64,000 nucleotides of DNA from Cellulomonas rhizosphaerae (GTDB lineage: Bacteria > Actinomycetota > Actinomycetes > Actinomycetales > Cellulomonadaceae), in the NCBI RefSeq assembly GCF_003470205.1, contig NZ_QWKP01000216.1, positions 1-64,000 on the forward strand, in the 5' to 3' direction. A program made the translations under genes and the position numbers. The notes beneath the pieces are model-generated. The model ran no database searches, was not told where the DNA came from, and saw only the letters and a list, made by a program, of their open reading frames with translations. Shown here in pieces: positions 1 to 8,990 of this stretch. Every line of letters starts with the position of its first letter. Position 1 is the first letter of the stretch.

Positions 1-129
1 GGGTTCGACACGCCCTACCCGGCGTCGAAGGTCGAGGACCACTTCCTGCCGGACCTGGACCGCCTGCTCGACGCGGTCGACCGCGTCATGGGCAGAGCCC
101 ACTCCCTGACCGGTTGGAGGGCGTCATGA
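1..129 (+). CDS. 2-oxoacid dehydrogenase E1 beta subunit, C-terminal end (partial)
   Basis: The first 42 codons read in frame from base 1 to a TGA at 127-129 and begin GFDTPYPASKVEDHFLPD. The segment TPYPASKVEDHFLP is typical of the extreme C-terminus of the E1-beta subunit of branched-chain 2-oxoacid dehydrogenase, which decarboxylates the branched oxoacid with the alpha subunit and hands the acyl group to E2. The stop overlaps the ATG of the E2 gene by four bases (ATGA), so the two are translationally coupled. The gene begins outside the window. Confidence 0.85.
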   Translation, partial: GFDTPYPASKVEDHFLPDLDRLLDAVDRVMGRAHSLTGWRAS

Positions 130-1499
130 TCAAGACGATCACGCTGCCCGACCTGGGCGAGGGCCTGACCGAGTCCGACCTGGTCGGGTGGACCGTCGCG
201 GTGGGGGACACGATCGAGCTCAACCAGGTGGTCGCCGAGGTGGAGACCGCGAAGGCGCTCGTGCAGCTGCCCTCGCCCTATGCCGGCGTGGTGGCCGAGC
301 TGCTCGTCCCGGCCGGGGCGACCGTTCCCGTCGGGGCGCCCCTCCTGACGATCACGGTCGATGTGCCCGCGGCCGTCGACGACGCGGTACCGGTCGTCGA
401 CGAGCCGGACGTCGTCGAGCCCGACGCCGCCGAGCCCGCCGCGGCTCCCGAGCGGACCGCGGTCCTCGTCGGCTACGGCCCGCTCGTGGAGGCCTCGTCG
501 CGCCCGCGGCGTCGCGCGCGGTCGGCGGCTTGGACGGCTGCGCACGCGGTTGAGGAGGTCGCGGCACTCGTCGCCGGCCGCCCGATCGGCCCGCGGGTGC
601 TGCCGCCGGTGCGCAAGCTCGCGCACGACCTCGGCGTCGACCTCAACCGCGTGGCCGGCACCGGCAAGGACGGCCTGATCACCCGCGAGGACGTGCTGCA
701 CGTCGTCTCGGGCGACCGGTCCACGCCGGTCGTCGCGCGGGAGGCAGCGGTCCGCCCGCCCGCACCGGCGTCCCGGCCGAGTGTGCCCGCGAGTGCGCCT
801 CGCGAGCGGCGGACCCCCGTCACGGGCGTCCGCAAGCAGACCGCCGCGGCGATGGTGGCCAGCGCGTTCACCGCGCCGCACGCGTCGACCTCGGTCACGG
901 TCGACGTGACGCCCACCCTCGAGCTGCTCGAGCACTTCCGGGCCGACCGCGCGATGGCCGGGCACCGGCTCACGATCCTCACGCTCGTCGCCAAGGCGGT
1001 GACGATCGCGCTCGGCCGCAACCCCTCGCTCAACGCGCGCTGGGACGAGGCCGCGGGGGAGATCGTCGAGCACGCCTACGTGAACCTCTGCATCGCGGCG
1101 GCGACCCCGCGCGGCCTGCTCGTCCCGAGCATCAAGGACGCCGAGCGGCTCCGGCTCCCGGAGCTGGCGGACGCGATCGACTCCCTCACTGAGGCCGCGC
1201 GTGCGGGGACGACGACGCCCGCGGACCTGACGGGCGGCACGATCACGATCACCAACATCGGGGTGTTCGGCGTCGACACGGGGACGCCGATCCTCGTGCC
1301 GGGCCAGGCGGCGATCCTCGCGATCGGCACGATCCGGCGGCAGCCCTGGGAGTTCCAGGACGAGATCGCGCTCCGGCACGTGATGACGCTGAGCGTGTCC
1401 TTCGACCACCGGCTCGTCGACGGCGCCGAGGCGGCCCACTTCCTCACCGACGTGGCGGGGATCCTCGCGCGGCCCGGATCGGTGCTCAGCCTGGTGTGA
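126..1499 (+). CDS. bkdC: Branched-chain 2-oxoacid dehydrogenase E2 (dihydrolipoyl acyltransferase)
   Basis: 457 residues. An N-terminal biotinyl/lipoyl domain carries the lipoyl lysine in VETAKALVQL (K43). After an Ala/Pro-rich linker comes a peripheral-subunit-binding domain near residues 155-195 (PPVRKLAHDLGVDLNRVAGTG), then the catalytic acyltransferase domain ending in SFDHRLVDGAEAAHFL, which holds the catalytic His. I chose ATG 126 because it overlaps the E1-beta stop as ATGA and follows GGAGG at 116-120. Only one lipoyl domain is present. E2 transfers the acyl group from lipoamide to CoA. The carboxylase/dehydrogenase operon downstream degrades such acyl-CoAs, so a branched-chain substrate is more likely than pyruvate, though that is inferred from context. 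The 3' end overlaps the convergent TetR gene by 14 bases. Confidence 0.88.
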   Translation: MIKTITLPDLGEGLTESDLVGWTVAVGDTIELNQVVAEVETAKALVQLPSPYAGVVAELLVPAGATVPVGAPLLTITVDVPAAVDDAVPVVDEPDVVEPDAAEPAAAPERTAVLVGYGPLVEASSRPRRRARSAAWTAAHAVEEVAALVAGRPIGPRVLPPVRKLAHDLGVDLNRVAGTGKDGLITREDVLHVVSGDRSTPVVAREAAVRPPAPASRPSVPASAPRERRTPVTGVRKQTAAAMVASAFTAPHASTSVTVDVTPTLELLEHFRADRAMAGHRLTILTLVAKAVTIALGRNPSLNARWDEAAGEIVEHAYVNLCIAAATPRGLLVPSIKDAERLRLPELADAIDSLTEAARAGTTTPADLTGGTITITNIGVFGVDTGTPILVPGQAAILAIGTIRRQPWEFQDEIALRHVMTLSVSFDHRLVDGAEAAHFLTDVAGILARPGSVLSLV

Positions 1500-2106
1500 C
1501 GTCCCTGCTGCCGAGGGCCGCCAGTGCCATCTCCTCGAGCAGCGCGCGGGTCCGGGCCACCGTCACGGACCGCGCGCTGTGCGGGGTCGAGTTGAGCAGC
1601 CCGAAGGTGGCCTGCGCGCGCAACCGCAGCTCGGCGCGCTCGGTCGTCGGGCTCAGCCGGTGCAGCACGTCGACCCACAGGTCGACGTAGCGGCGCTGCA
1701 GGGCGCGCACGGACTCGCGGTCCTGCGCGGACAGGGCCGCCAGGTCCCGGTCCTGCACGCGGATCACGTCGGGGTCGCGCAGTGCGAAGTCGACGTGGAA
1801 CCGCACGAGCGAGCCGAGCGCGGCCGACGCGTCCGGGCCGGCATCGTCCACGACGGTCCGCCCGCCGGAGAGCAGCCCCTCGCTCACGCCGACGAGCAGG
1901 GCCGCGAGCACGGCCTGCTTGCTCGCGAAGTGCCGGTACACCGCGGGCCCGCTCACGCCGACCGCCGCCCCGAGGTCCTCGATCGACACGCCGTCGAACC
2001 CGCGGCCGGCGAACAGCCGGGCGGCCGACGACAGCAGGGCGTCGCGGCGCTCGGTCTTGGCCCGGCCGCGCGCGGTCGGGACGATCTCCTGCGGCTCGGC
2101 GGCCAT
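1486..2106 (-). CDS. TetR/AcrR family transcriptional regulator
   Basis: About 206 residues from the ATG at 2106, which has an AAGGAG five bases upstream. An upstream GTG (2166) would lie inside the operator palindrome and is less likely. The N-terminal helix-turn-helix is typical of TetR: FAGRGFDGVSIEDLGAAVG followed by AVYRHFASKQAVLAAL, at roughly residues 30-75. The C-terminal ligand domain is not specific enough to name the effector. The gene is divergent from the acyl-CoA carboxylase operon, with a perfect inverted repeat between them. By synteny with the mycobacterial accD1-accA1 region, which also has a TetR regulator nearby, it probably represses the operon and responds to an acyl-CoA; that role is inferred. 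Confidence 0.85.
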   Translation of the reverse strand: MAAEPQEIVPTARGRAKTERRDALLSSAARLFAGRGFDGVSIEDLGAAVGVSGPAVYRHFASKQAVLAALLVGVSEGLLSGGRTVVDDAGPDASAALGSLVRFHVDFALRDPDVIRVQDRDLAALSAQDRESVRALQRRYVDLWVDVLHRLSPTTERAELRLRAQATFGLLNSTPHSARSVTVARTRALLEEMALAALGSRDVTPG

Positions 2107-2136
2107 CGGGCTCCTTCGTGGACAACTCCGTGGGAG

Positions 2137-2171
2137 AACTGTAACGTCAGTTGAGTTAGTCACCACTAACT
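2137..2171. promoter_or_regulatory. Candidate TetR operators between tetR and the carboxylase operon
   Basis: Bases 2154-2171 form a perfect inverted repeat AGTTAGT-CACC-ACTAACT with 7-base arms. Bases 2137-2152 form a second, weaker repeat, AACTG-N6-CAGTT, on the TetR side. Both lie between the divergent genes where promoters are expected, so autoregulation and control of the carboxylase operon are plausible. The binding itself is inferred. Confidence 0.6.
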
Positions 2172-2210
2172 GGAATGCCCTTCTCCCACCACCCCGCGGA
2201 GACAGCGTCG

Positions 2211-3809
2211 ATGGAGATGCTCAGCAGCACGGCCGTCCCGGACGCGGACTCGTTCCGCGCCAACGCCGAGTCCCAGCGCGCGCTCGTCGGGCAGCTGCGC
2301 GACCGCCTGCGTACCGCGGCCCTCGGCGGGCCGGAGCGCTCGCGCGAGCGTCACGTGGCCCGCGGCAAGCTCCTCCCGCGTGAGCGGATCGACGTGCTCC
2401 TCGACGACGGCAGCCCGTTCCTCGAGGTCGCGCCGCTCGCCGCGTACGAGCTGTACGACGGCGAGGCGCCCGGGGCCGGGGTGATCGCGGGCATCGGGCT
2501 CGTCCATGGGCGGCACGTGATGGTGCTGTCCAACGACGCGACCGTGAAGGGTGGCACCTACTACCCGCTGACCGTGAAGAAGCACCTGCGCGCGCAGGAG
2601 ATCGCGCTCGAGAACCGGCTGCCCTGCCTCTACCTCGTCGACTCGGGCGGCGCCTTCCTGCCCAAGCAGGACGAGGTCTTCCCGGACCGCGACCACTTCG
2701 GGCGGATCTTCTTCAACCAGGCGCGCATGTCCGCGGAGGGGATCCCGCAGATCGCGTGCGTGATGGGCTCGTGCACCGCGGGCGGCGCCTACGTGCCGGC
2801 GATGAGCGACGAGACGGTCATCGTGCGCGACCAGGGGACGATCTTCCTGGGCGGTCCGCCGCTGGTGAAGGCCGCGACGGGCGAGGTGGTCACCGCCGAG
2901 GAGCTCGGCGGCGGCGAGCTGCACGCGCGGACGTCGGGCGTCACCGACCACCTCGCGGAGAACGACGCGCACGCGCTGCAGATCGTGCGGGACATCGTCG
3001 CGACCCTGCCCGCGCCGCAAGAGCCCGCCTGGGAGGTGCACGAGAGCCGGCCGCCCGCCGCGGCGGAGGACGAGCTGTACGGCGTGGTCCCCACCGACCT
3101 GCTCACCCCGTACGACGTGCGCGAGGTCATCGCGCGGCTCGTCGACGGCAGCGAGCTGCACGAGTTCAAGCGCGAGTACGGCACCACGCTCGTCACCGGC
3201 TTCGCGCGCCTGCACGGGCACCCCGTGGGCATCGTCGCGAACAACGGGGTGCTGTTCGCCGAGTCCGCGCTCAAGGGCGCGCACTTCGTCGAGCTGTGCG
3301 ACCAGCGCGGCATCCCGCTGGTGTTCCTGCAGAACGTCAACGGCTTCATGGTCGGCCGCGACTACGAGGCCGGCGGCATCGCCAAGCACGGCGCCAAGAT
3401 GGTCACGGCGGTCGCGACGACGCGCGTGCCCAAGCTGACCGTGGTGATCGGCGGCTCGTTCGGGGCCGGCAACTACTCGATGTGCGGGCGGGCGTACTCG
3501 CCGCGGTTCCTGTGGATGTGGCCCGGGAGCCGGATCTCCGTGATGGGCGGACCGCAGGCAGCCTCGGTGCTGGCCACGGTCCGCCGCGAGCAGCTCGGCG
3601 ACGACTGGAGCGCGCAGGACGAGGAGGCGTTCAAGGCGCCGCTGCGCGAGCAGTACGAGACGCAGGGCAGCCCGTACTACGCGACCGCGCGGCTGTGGGA
3701 CGACGGGATCATCGACCCCGCCGACACGCGGCGCGTGCTCGGGATGGCCCTCGACGTCTGCGCGACCGTGCCGCTCGGCGAACCGCGCCTCGGCCTGTTC
3801 CGGATGTGA
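2211..3809 (+). CDS. accD1: Acyl-CoA carboxylase beta subunit (methylcrotonyl-CoA carboxylase type)
   Basis: 532 residues from ATG 2211 (GGAG at 2198-2201). An in-frame ATG at 2175 would add 12 residues but follows the operator palindrome with no ribosome-binding site. The carboxyltransferase fold shows [33 protein letters not shown] and, near the C-terminus, [20 protein letters not shown]. These are typical of 3-methylcrotonyl-CoA and related carboxylase beta subunits; propionyl-CoA carboxylase looks different here. It transfers the carboxyl group from biotin to the acyl-CoA in leucine breakdown. The alpha subunit follows at once, and the gene order matches mycobacterial accD1-accA1-fadE19. 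Confidence 0.88.
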   Translation: MEMLSSTAVPDADSFRANAESQRALVGQLRDRLRTAALGGPERSRERHVARGKLLPRERIDVLLDDGSPFLEVAPLAAYELYDGEAPGAGVIAGIGLVHGRHVMVLSNDATVKGGTYYPLTVKKHLRAQEIALENRLPCLYLVDSGGAFLPKQDEVFPDRDHFGRIFFNQARMSAEGIPQIACVMGSCTAGGAYVPAMSDETVIVRDQGTIFLGGPPLVKAATGEVVTAEELGGGELHARTSGVTDHLAENDAHALQIVRDIVATLPAPQEPAWEVHESRPPAAAEDELYGVVPTDLLTPYDVREVIARLVDGSELHEFKREYGTTLVTGFARLHGHPVGIVANNGVLFAESALKGAHFVELCDQRGIPLVFLQNVNGFMVGRDYEAGGIAKHGAKMVTAVATTRVPKLTVVIGGSFGAGNYSMCGRAYSPRFLWMWPGSRISVMGGPQAASVLATVRREQLGDDWSAQDEEAFKAPLREQYETQGSPYYATARLWDDGIIDPADTRRVLGMALDVCATVPLGEPRLGLFRM

Positions 3810-3814
3810 GCGCG

Positions 3815-5764
3815 ATGTTCGAGGCCGTGCTCGTGGCGAACCGGGGCGAGATCGCCGTCCGCGTGATCGCGACCCTGCACCGGCTCGGGATCCGTGCGGT
3901 CGCCGTGTTCACGGACGCGGACCGCGGCGCGCTGCACGTCGGGCGCGCGGACACCGCGCTGCGGATCGAGAGCTACCTGTCGATCGACGAGGTCGTGCGC
4001 GCCGCGATCGCGTCCGGCGCGCAGGCCATCCACCCCGGCTACGGCTTCCTGTCGGAGAACGCCGACCTGGCACGCGCGTGCGAGGCCGCCGGCATCGCGT
4101 TCGTCGGCCCCGGCGTCAAGGCGCTCGAGGTCATGGGCGACAAGGTCCGCGCCAAGGAGCACGTCGCCGCGGCGGGGGTCCCCGTGATCCCCGGCGTCGC
4201 GCTGACGGGTACGCGCGACGACGAGGCCGCGGCCCGGCTCGGCTACCCGCTGCTGGTCAAGCCGTCGGCGGGCGGCGGCGGCAAGGGCATGGTCGTCGTC
4301 GACTTCGCCGAGGACCTGCCCGCGGCGCTCGCGGGTGCCCGGCGCGTCGCGGCGGCCGCGTTCGGCGACGACACCCTGCTGCTCGAGCGCCTCGTCCGGG
4401 CCCCGCGGCACATCGAGGTCCAGCTGCTGGCCGACGAGCACGAGCACGTGATCCACCTCGGCGAGCGGGAGTGCTCGCTGCAGCGGCGGCACCAGAAGGT
4501 CGTCGAGGAGGCGCCCTCGCCGCTGCTCGACGAGCCCACCCGCGCGCGGATCGGGGCCGCGGCCCGCGACATCGCGCGCAGCGTCGGCTACGTGGGCGCG
4601 GGGACGGTCGAGTTCCTGGTGTCCGACGAGGCGCCGACGGAGTTCTTCTTCATGGAGATGAACACGCGGCTGCAGGTCGAGCACGCGGTCACCGAGCTCG
4701 TCACGGGGCTGGACCTGGTCGAGTGGCAGCTGCGGGTCGCCGCGGGGGAGCGGTTGACGCTCGCGCAGGACGACGTGGTCCTGACCGGCCACGCGGTCGA
4801 GGCGCGCGTGTACGCCGAAGACCCGGCGCGCGACTTCCTGCCGTCGGCCGGGACGGTGCTCCTGCTCGACGAGCCCTCCGGCGACGGCGTCCGGGTCGAC
4901 AGCGCGCTCGTCGACGGCCTCACCATCGGGTCCACCTACGACCCGATGCTCGCGAAGGTGGTCGCGTGGGCCCCCACGCGGGCCGGCGCGATCGCGCGGC
5001 TCGACGGCGCGTTGGCCCGGACCACCGTGCTCGGCGTGCGGACCAACGTCGAGTTCCTCCGGTGCGTGCTCGCGGACGCCGACGTCCGCGCCGGCCGGCT
5101 CGACACCGGCCTGCTCGCGCGCCTCATCCCGCAGCTCGCGCCGAGCACCCCACCCGTCGCCGCGTACGCCGCGGCCGTGCTCTCGCGCGGCTCCGCTGCG
5201 CGGGGTCCGTGGAGCGCCGACGGGTGGCGCCTGGGCGAGCTGCGCGCGGTGCGGTGGGACGTGGGCGGTGTCGAGGTGAGCGTCTTGGGCGACGTCATCA
5301 CCGTGGGCGACCACGCGCCCGTGCGGGCTTCCTTGCTCGCCCCCGGGGTCGTCGAGGTCGACGGCGTCGTGCACCGGATGAGCATCGCGTCGGACGGGCC
5401 CGTCACCTGGGTGGGCGACCAGGGATCGACCTACGAGCTGCGCCTGCGGAGTCGCATCGAGCGGCTGGCCGACGACCTCGCGGCGCGCACCCGCGGCGCG
5501 CGGCCGGTGGACCCGGAGGTCCGCTCCCCGATGCCCGGCACGGTGGTCTCGATCGAGGTGCAGACCGGCGACGAGGTCGTCGTCGGCCAGGTCCTGCTGA
5601 CGATCGAGGCCATGAAGATGGAGCACCGGATCGCCGCGCCCAGCGCCGGCGTCGTCACGCTCTCGGTCCGACCGGCCGAGCAGGTGGCTCTCGACCGCGT
5701 GGTCGCCACCATCACGTCCACCCCCCACGAAGGGATCCGGCATGAGCCTGCGACTGACTCCTGA
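3815..5764 (+). CDS. accA1: Acyl-CoA carboxylase biotin-carrying alpha subunit
   Basis: About 649 residues. The N-terminus FEAVLVANRGEIAVRV opens the biotin carboxylase domain. The ATP-grasp glycine loop SAGGGGKGM lies near residue 155, and EMNTRLQVEHAVTE is the catalytic biotin carboxylase segment. The C-terminal biotinyl domain has EAMKMEH with the biotinylated Lys at codon 5615-5617 (K601). I use ATG 3815; a GTG at 3806 overlapping the previous stop as GTGA is also possible. The protein carboxylates its own biotin with ATP and bicarbonate and serves the beta subunit just upstream. It overlaps the next gene by 23 bases, so the operon is tightly coupled. Confidence 0.9.
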   Translation: MFEAVLVANRGEIAVRVIATLHRLGIRAVAVFTDADRGALHVGRADTALRIESYLSIDEVVRAAIASGAQAIHPGYGFLSENADLARACEAAGIAFVGPGVKALEVMGDKVRAKEHVAAAGVPVIPGVALTGTRDDEAAARLGYPLLVKPSAGGGGKGMVVVDFAEDLPAALAGARRVAAAAFGDDTLLLERLVRAPRHIEVQLLADEHEHVIHLGERECSLQRRHQKVVEEAPSPLLDEPTRARIGAAARDIARSVGYVGAGTVEFLVSDEAPTEFFFMEMNTRLQVEHAVTELVTGLDLVEWQLRVAAGERLTLAQDDVVLTGHAVEARVYAEDPARDFLPSAGTVLLLDEPSGDGVRVDSALVDGLTIGSTYDPMLAKVVAWAPTRAGAIARLDGALARTTVLGVRTNVEFLRCVLADADVRAGRLDTGLLARLIPQLAPSTPPVAAYAAAVLSRGSAARGPWSADGWRLGELRAVRWDVGGVEVSVLGDVITVGDHAPVRASLLAPGVVEVDGVVHRMSIASDGPVTWVGDQGSTYELRLRSRIERLADDLAARTRGARPVDPEVRSPMPGTVVSIEVQTGDEVVVGQVLLTIEAMKMEHRIAAPSAGVVTLSVRPAEQVALDRVVATITSTPHEGIRHEPATDS

Positions 5765-6917
5765 GCAGCAACGACTGAGCGACGAGGTGCGCGACTTCGC
5801 CGACAACGTCGTCGCCCCGGCGGCCTACAAGTACGACACGCTGCGGGAGCTGCCCTACGAGATCATCGGCCAGATGGGCGCGATGGGGCTGTTCGGCCTG
5901 CCCTTCCCGAAGCAGTACGGCGGGCAGGGCCGCGACTACGTGGACCTGTGCCTCGCGGTCGAGCAGCTCGCGCGCGTCGACCAGTCCATCGCGGTGACCC
6001 TCGAGGCCGGCGTGGGGCTCGGGGCGATGCCCATCTTCCGCGACGGGACCGAGGCGCAGAAGCAGGAGTGGCTGCCGATGCTCACGAGCGGCACCGCGCT
6101 CGCGGGCTTCGGGTTGACGGAGGCCGACGCGGGATCGGACGCGGGCGGGACGCGGACCACGGCCGTGCTCGACGACGGGCAGTGGGTCATCAACGGCACC
6201 AAGCAGTTCATCACCAACTCGGGCTCGGAGATCACCCGCCTGGTGACCATCACGGCGGTGACGGGCGAGAGCGTCCGCGCCGACGGGTCGGTGAAGAAGG
6301 AGCTCACGGCGATCCTGGTCCCGAGCGGGACCCCCGGCTTCACGGTCCTGCCCGCGTACGACAAGGTCGGCTGGCACACCTCGGACACCCACCCGCTGCG
6401 GTTCGAGGACGTGCGCGTGCCCGAGGCGAACCTGCTGGGGGAGCGCGGGCGCGGCTTCGCGTCGTTCATCCGGACGCTCGACGAGGGCCGGATCGCGTTC
6501 GCCGCCCTCGGCGCCGGCGCCGCGCAGGGCTGCCTCGAGGAGGCCGTGCGCTACGCCAGCAGCCGCAGCGTGTTCGGCCACGCGATCGGCGAGAACCAGC
6601 ACATCGCGTTCACGATCGCGCGCATGCAGGCCCGCGTGCACTCGGCCCGCCTGGCCTGGTACGACGCCGCCAACCGCCTGGTCGCGGGCCGGCCGTTCAA
6701 GCTCGAGGCCAGCCTCGCCAAGCTCATCGCGAGCGAGGCCGCGATGGACAACGCGCGCGACGCGACGCAGATCTTCGGCGGCTACGGGCTGATGAACGAG
6801 AACCCCGTGGCCCGGCACTACCGCGACTCGAAGATCCTCGAGATCGGCGAGGGGACCACCGAGATCCAGCTCATGGTCATCGCGCGCGAGCTGGGGTTCG
6901 CGGGGGCACCCCGATGA
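5742..6917 (+). CDS. Acyl-CoA dehydrogenase (branched/short-chain type)
   Basis: 391 residues, full length for the family. The family signatures are present: GFGLTEADAGSDAGG in the flavin/substrate region and IFGGYGLMNENPVARHYRD near the C-terminus. A Glu at residue 353 sits at the usual catalytic-base position of short- and medium-chain enzymes. Classical isovaleryl-CoA dehydrogenases carry the base elsewhere, so the exact substrate is open. ATG 5742 has AAGGGATC upstream and lies inside the carboxylase alpha gene. By position it corresponds to FadE19 of mycobacteria and likely oxidises isovaleryl-CoA or a related branched acyl-CoA, passing electrons to ETF. The operon context is stronger evidence for leucine breakdown than the sequence alone. 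Confidence 0.88.
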   Translation: MSLRLTPEQQRLSDEVRDFADNVVAPAAYKYDTLRELPYEIIGQMGAMGLFGLPFPKQYGGQGRDYVDLCLAVEQLARVDQSIAVTLEAGVGLGAMPIFRDGTEAQKQEWLPMLTSGTALAGFGLTEADAGSDAGGTRTTAVLDDGQWVINGTKQFITNSGSEITRLVTITAVTGESVRADGSVKKELTAILVPSGTPGFTVLPAYDKVGWHTSDTHPLRFEDVRVPEANLLGERGRGFASFIRTLDEGRIAFAALGAGAAQGCLEEAVRYASSRSVFGHAIGENQHIAFTIARMQARVHSARLAWYDAANRLVAGRPFKLEASLAKLIASEAAMDNARDATQIFGGYGLMNENPVARHYRDSKILEIGEGTTEIQLMVIARELGFAGAPR

Positions 6918-7390
6918 CCCGCGACGTGGTGCAGCGCGGCTTGTACTACGAGGAGCTCGAGCTGGACGCCCGGTACCTGCACCGACCCGGCCGCACGCTG
7001 ACCGAGGCGGACAACGTCCTGTTCAGCACGCTGACGATGAACGGCCAACCGCTGCACCTCGACGCCGCGTGGTCCGCCGAGCAGCCGTTCGGGCAGCGCC
7101 TGGTCAACTCGATGATGACGCTGGCCGTCCTGGTCGGCAGCTCGGTCGACCAGCTGACGCAGGGCACGATCGTCGCCAACCTCGGGTTCACCGATGTGCG
7201 CTTCCCGCACCCGCTGTTCCACGGCGACACCCTCTACGCCGAGACGGTCGTGACCGCGAAGCGCCTCTCGGCGTCTCGGCCCGGCCAGGGCGTGGTCACG
7301 CTCGAGCACACCGGGCGCAACCAGGACGACGTCGTCGTCGCCAGCGCCACGCGCTCGGTCTTGTTCTGGTGCCGGGAGGCCGCGCCATGA
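6914..7390 (+). CDS. MaoC-like hot-dog dehydratase
   Basis: 158 residues, starting at an ATG that overlaps the previous stop as ATGA. The sequence has the MaoC/hot-dog pattern: YYEELELDARYLHRPGRTLTE, then FSTLTMNGQPLHLDAAW, and FPHPLFHGDTLYAETVV in the second half. In M. tuberculosis the gene at this place in the same order (Rv2499c) is known as an itaconyl-CoA / methylglutaconyl-CoA hydratase. The same job, hydration of 3-methylglutaconyl-CoA to HMG-CoA, would fill the gap here because the operon has no crotonase-type hydratase. Function is by synteny and family. Confidence 0.8.
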   Translation: MTRDVVQRGLYYEELELDARYLHRPGRTLTEADNVLFSTLTMNGQPLHLDAAWSAEQPFGQRLVNSMMTLAVLVGSSVDQLTQGTIVANLGFTDVRFPHPLFHGDTLYAETVVTAKRLSASRPGQGVVTLEHTGRNQDDVVVASATRSVLFWCREAAP

Positions 7391-8211
7391 CGTCCTTCAC
7401 GATGGGCCCCGCGCTCCTGTTCTGCCCGGCCGACCGCCCCGACCGCTACGCGAAGGCCGCCGCGCGGGCCGACGCCGTGATCCTCGACCTCGAGGACGCG
7501 GTGGCGCCGGACGCGAAGCCGGCGGCCCGACGCCGCCTGGTCGAGACGCGGCTGGACCCCGCCCGCACGATCGTCCGCCTCAACCCCGCGGGCACCGACG
7601 ACCTCTGCGAGGACCTGCGCGCGCTGGTCGAGACGCCGTACCGCACGGTCATGCTCGCCAAGACTGCGGGCGCGGACGACCTGCGCCCGCTGGCCCGGTA
7701 CGACGTGGTCGCGCTGGTCGAGACGGCCGCAGGCGTCGTGCAGGCCGCCGCGATCGCGGCCGAGCCGAACGTCGTCGCGCTGATGTGGGGCGCCGACGAC
7801 CTCGTCGCCTCGATGGGTGGGACATCGAGCCGCACCCCCGAAGGCGCCTACCGCGCGGTGGCGCTGCACGCGCGCTCGACCGCGCTGCTCGCGGCGAGCG
7901 CGTGCGGCCGCGTCGCGATCGATGCCGTGCACCTGGACATCGAGGACCTCGACGGGCTCTCGGCCGAGGCCGTCGACGCCGCGGCCTGCGGGTTCGCGGC
8001 GACGGCGTGCATCCACCCGTCCCAGGTGCCGGTGGTCCGGGCGGCGTACCGGCCGTCCGAGGCCGAGGTGCGGTGGGCTCAGGACCTGCTCGCGGCCGCG
8101 GTGGGGCAGCCCGGCGTGTTCCGCTGGGACGGGTCGATGGTCGACGGCCCGATCCTGCGGCACGCCGAGCGCGTGATTGCCCGCGCCGGGCATCGTCCTC
8201 AGGCGGGATGA
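7387..8211 (+). CDS. CitE-like HpcH/HpaI family CoA-ester lyase
   Basis: 274 residues; ATG overlaps the upstream stop as ATGA. The TIM-barrel signatures of the citrate-lyase beta-like family are clear: LLFCPADRPDRYAKA, ADAVILDLEDAVAPDAK with acidic metal ligands, ALVETAAGVV, MWGADDLVASMGG and a late CIHPSQVPVV. A free-standing CitE-like protein without the other citrate lyase subunits is not citrate lyase. The mycobacterial counterpart in this gene order (Rv2498c) cleaves HMG-CoA and citramalyl-CoA in leucine and itaconate catabolism. That activity, giving acetyl-CoA plus acetoacetate (from HMG-CoA) or pyruvate (from citramalyl-CoA), is the best inference. This is the last gene of the operon and a hairpin terminator follows. 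Confidence 0.85.
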   Translation: MTSFTMGPALLFCPADRPDRYAKAAARADAVILDLEDAVAPDAKPAARRRLVETRLDPARTIVRLNPAGTDDLCEDLRALVETPYRTVMLAKTAGADDLRPLARYDVVALVETAAGVVQAAAIAAEPNVVALMWGADDLVASMGGTSSRTPEGAYRAVALHARSTALLAASACGRVAIDAVHLDIEDLDGLSAEAVDAAACGFAATACIHPSQVPVVRAAYRPSEAEVRWAQDLLAAAVGQPGVFRWDGSMVDGPILRHAERVIARAGHRPQAG

Positions 8212-8216
8212 CGAGC

Positions 8217-8247
8217 CGCGCGACGCCCCACCGCGGGGCGTCGCGCG
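8217..8247. terminator. Hairpin terminator between convergent genes
   Basis: A perfect 13-bp stem (8217-8229 with 8235-8247) and a five-base ACCGC loop lie six bases after the lyase stop and 13 bases before the convergent hypothetical gene. The U-tract is poor, as is common in high-GC actinobacteria. It could serve both strands. Confidence 0.75.
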
Positions 8248-8260
8248 TTGTGCGCGAGCG

Positions 8261-8818
8261 TCAGGACCGGGCGAGCTTCGCCCGTACGCCGGCGACGAGG
8301 TTCGCCGGGCGCTGCTGCTCGCCCTGCTGCGCTCCGAGCACGACGAGTGTCCCGACGAGCGCCGGGGTCACCCACTGCAGGATCCGCTGCTGCTGCTGGG
8401 CGGACGCGACCTCGGGCGGCGTGCCGGTCGAGGGGGTGACGCCGCTGTCGGCCGGGGCGGACTCGTGCGCCGCGATCTTGGCGCCCAGGATTCCGCTGTA
8501 CAGGGTGGTGCCCGCGGCGGCCACGGTGAGCACCGTCTTGACGACCGTGTTGGCCGCCGCGCCTTGCTGCCCCTTGATGCGCCCGCGGTTGGCGAGGATG
8601 AGCCCGAGTCCGCCGACCGCGTGGGCGCCGATCGCGACGGCGTTGACGGGAGCCCACTTCGCCCAGCCGACGGACGCGGTGCGGATCCGGTCGGTCGGGT
8701 CGGTGACTGCGGCCGAGGCGCCGTTGAGGCCGACGGCGCCCATGAGCGTCCCGCCGAACCATGCTGCGGCACCGAGGTCGTGCAGGGAGCGGACGAGGAG
8801 ATTGCTGGTTGCTGCCAT
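8261..8818 (-). CDS. Uncharacterised small membrane protein
   Basis: 185 residues from the ATG at 8818, which is preceded by AAGGG. The protein starts MAATSNLLVRSLHDLGAAAW and has hydrophobic stretches near residues 10-30, 50-70, 85-105 and 150-170, so three or four membrane helices are likely. A polar Ser/Thr/Pro/Gln segment separates the last two. I recognise no catalytic motif and assign no function. It faces the leucine operon tail across the terminator, with the lacI-type gene upstream on the same strand. Confidence 0.7.
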   Translation of the reverse strand: MAATSNLLVRSLHDLGAAAWFGGTLMGAVGLNGASAAVTDPTDRIRTASVGWAKWAPVNAVAIGAHAVGGLGLILANRGRIKGQQGAAANTVVKTVLTVAAAGTTLYSGILGAKIAAHESAPADSGVTPSTGTPPEVASAQQQQRILQWVTPALVGTLVVLGAQQGEQQRPANLVAGVRAKLARS

Positions 8819-8990
8819 GGGGGGTGCCCTTCGGATGGCTGCGCCTCGAGCGGGGGACACGGTCCCGGTCCCGGGCTGGCGTGCGCAGGGCTCCACCTTC
8901 CGCGACACGTGCCGCCCCCGCATCCGGTGGCGGGCCCGAACCTGAGAGGTCTGCCAGGAATCTCCCACCGAAAGGGGGGGACGGGGTGGT

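Noticed and set aside
2756-3805. A long plus-strand extension upstream of the carboxylase alpha start
   Set aside because: It overlaps the beta subunit in another frame and is Arg/Ala-rich. The alpha subunit begins at the VANRGEIAVRV segment, just after the beta stop.
7387-8211. CitE-like gene as a citrate lyase subunit
   Set aside because: No other citrate lyase subunits are present, and the operon order fits the leucine/itaconate lyase.
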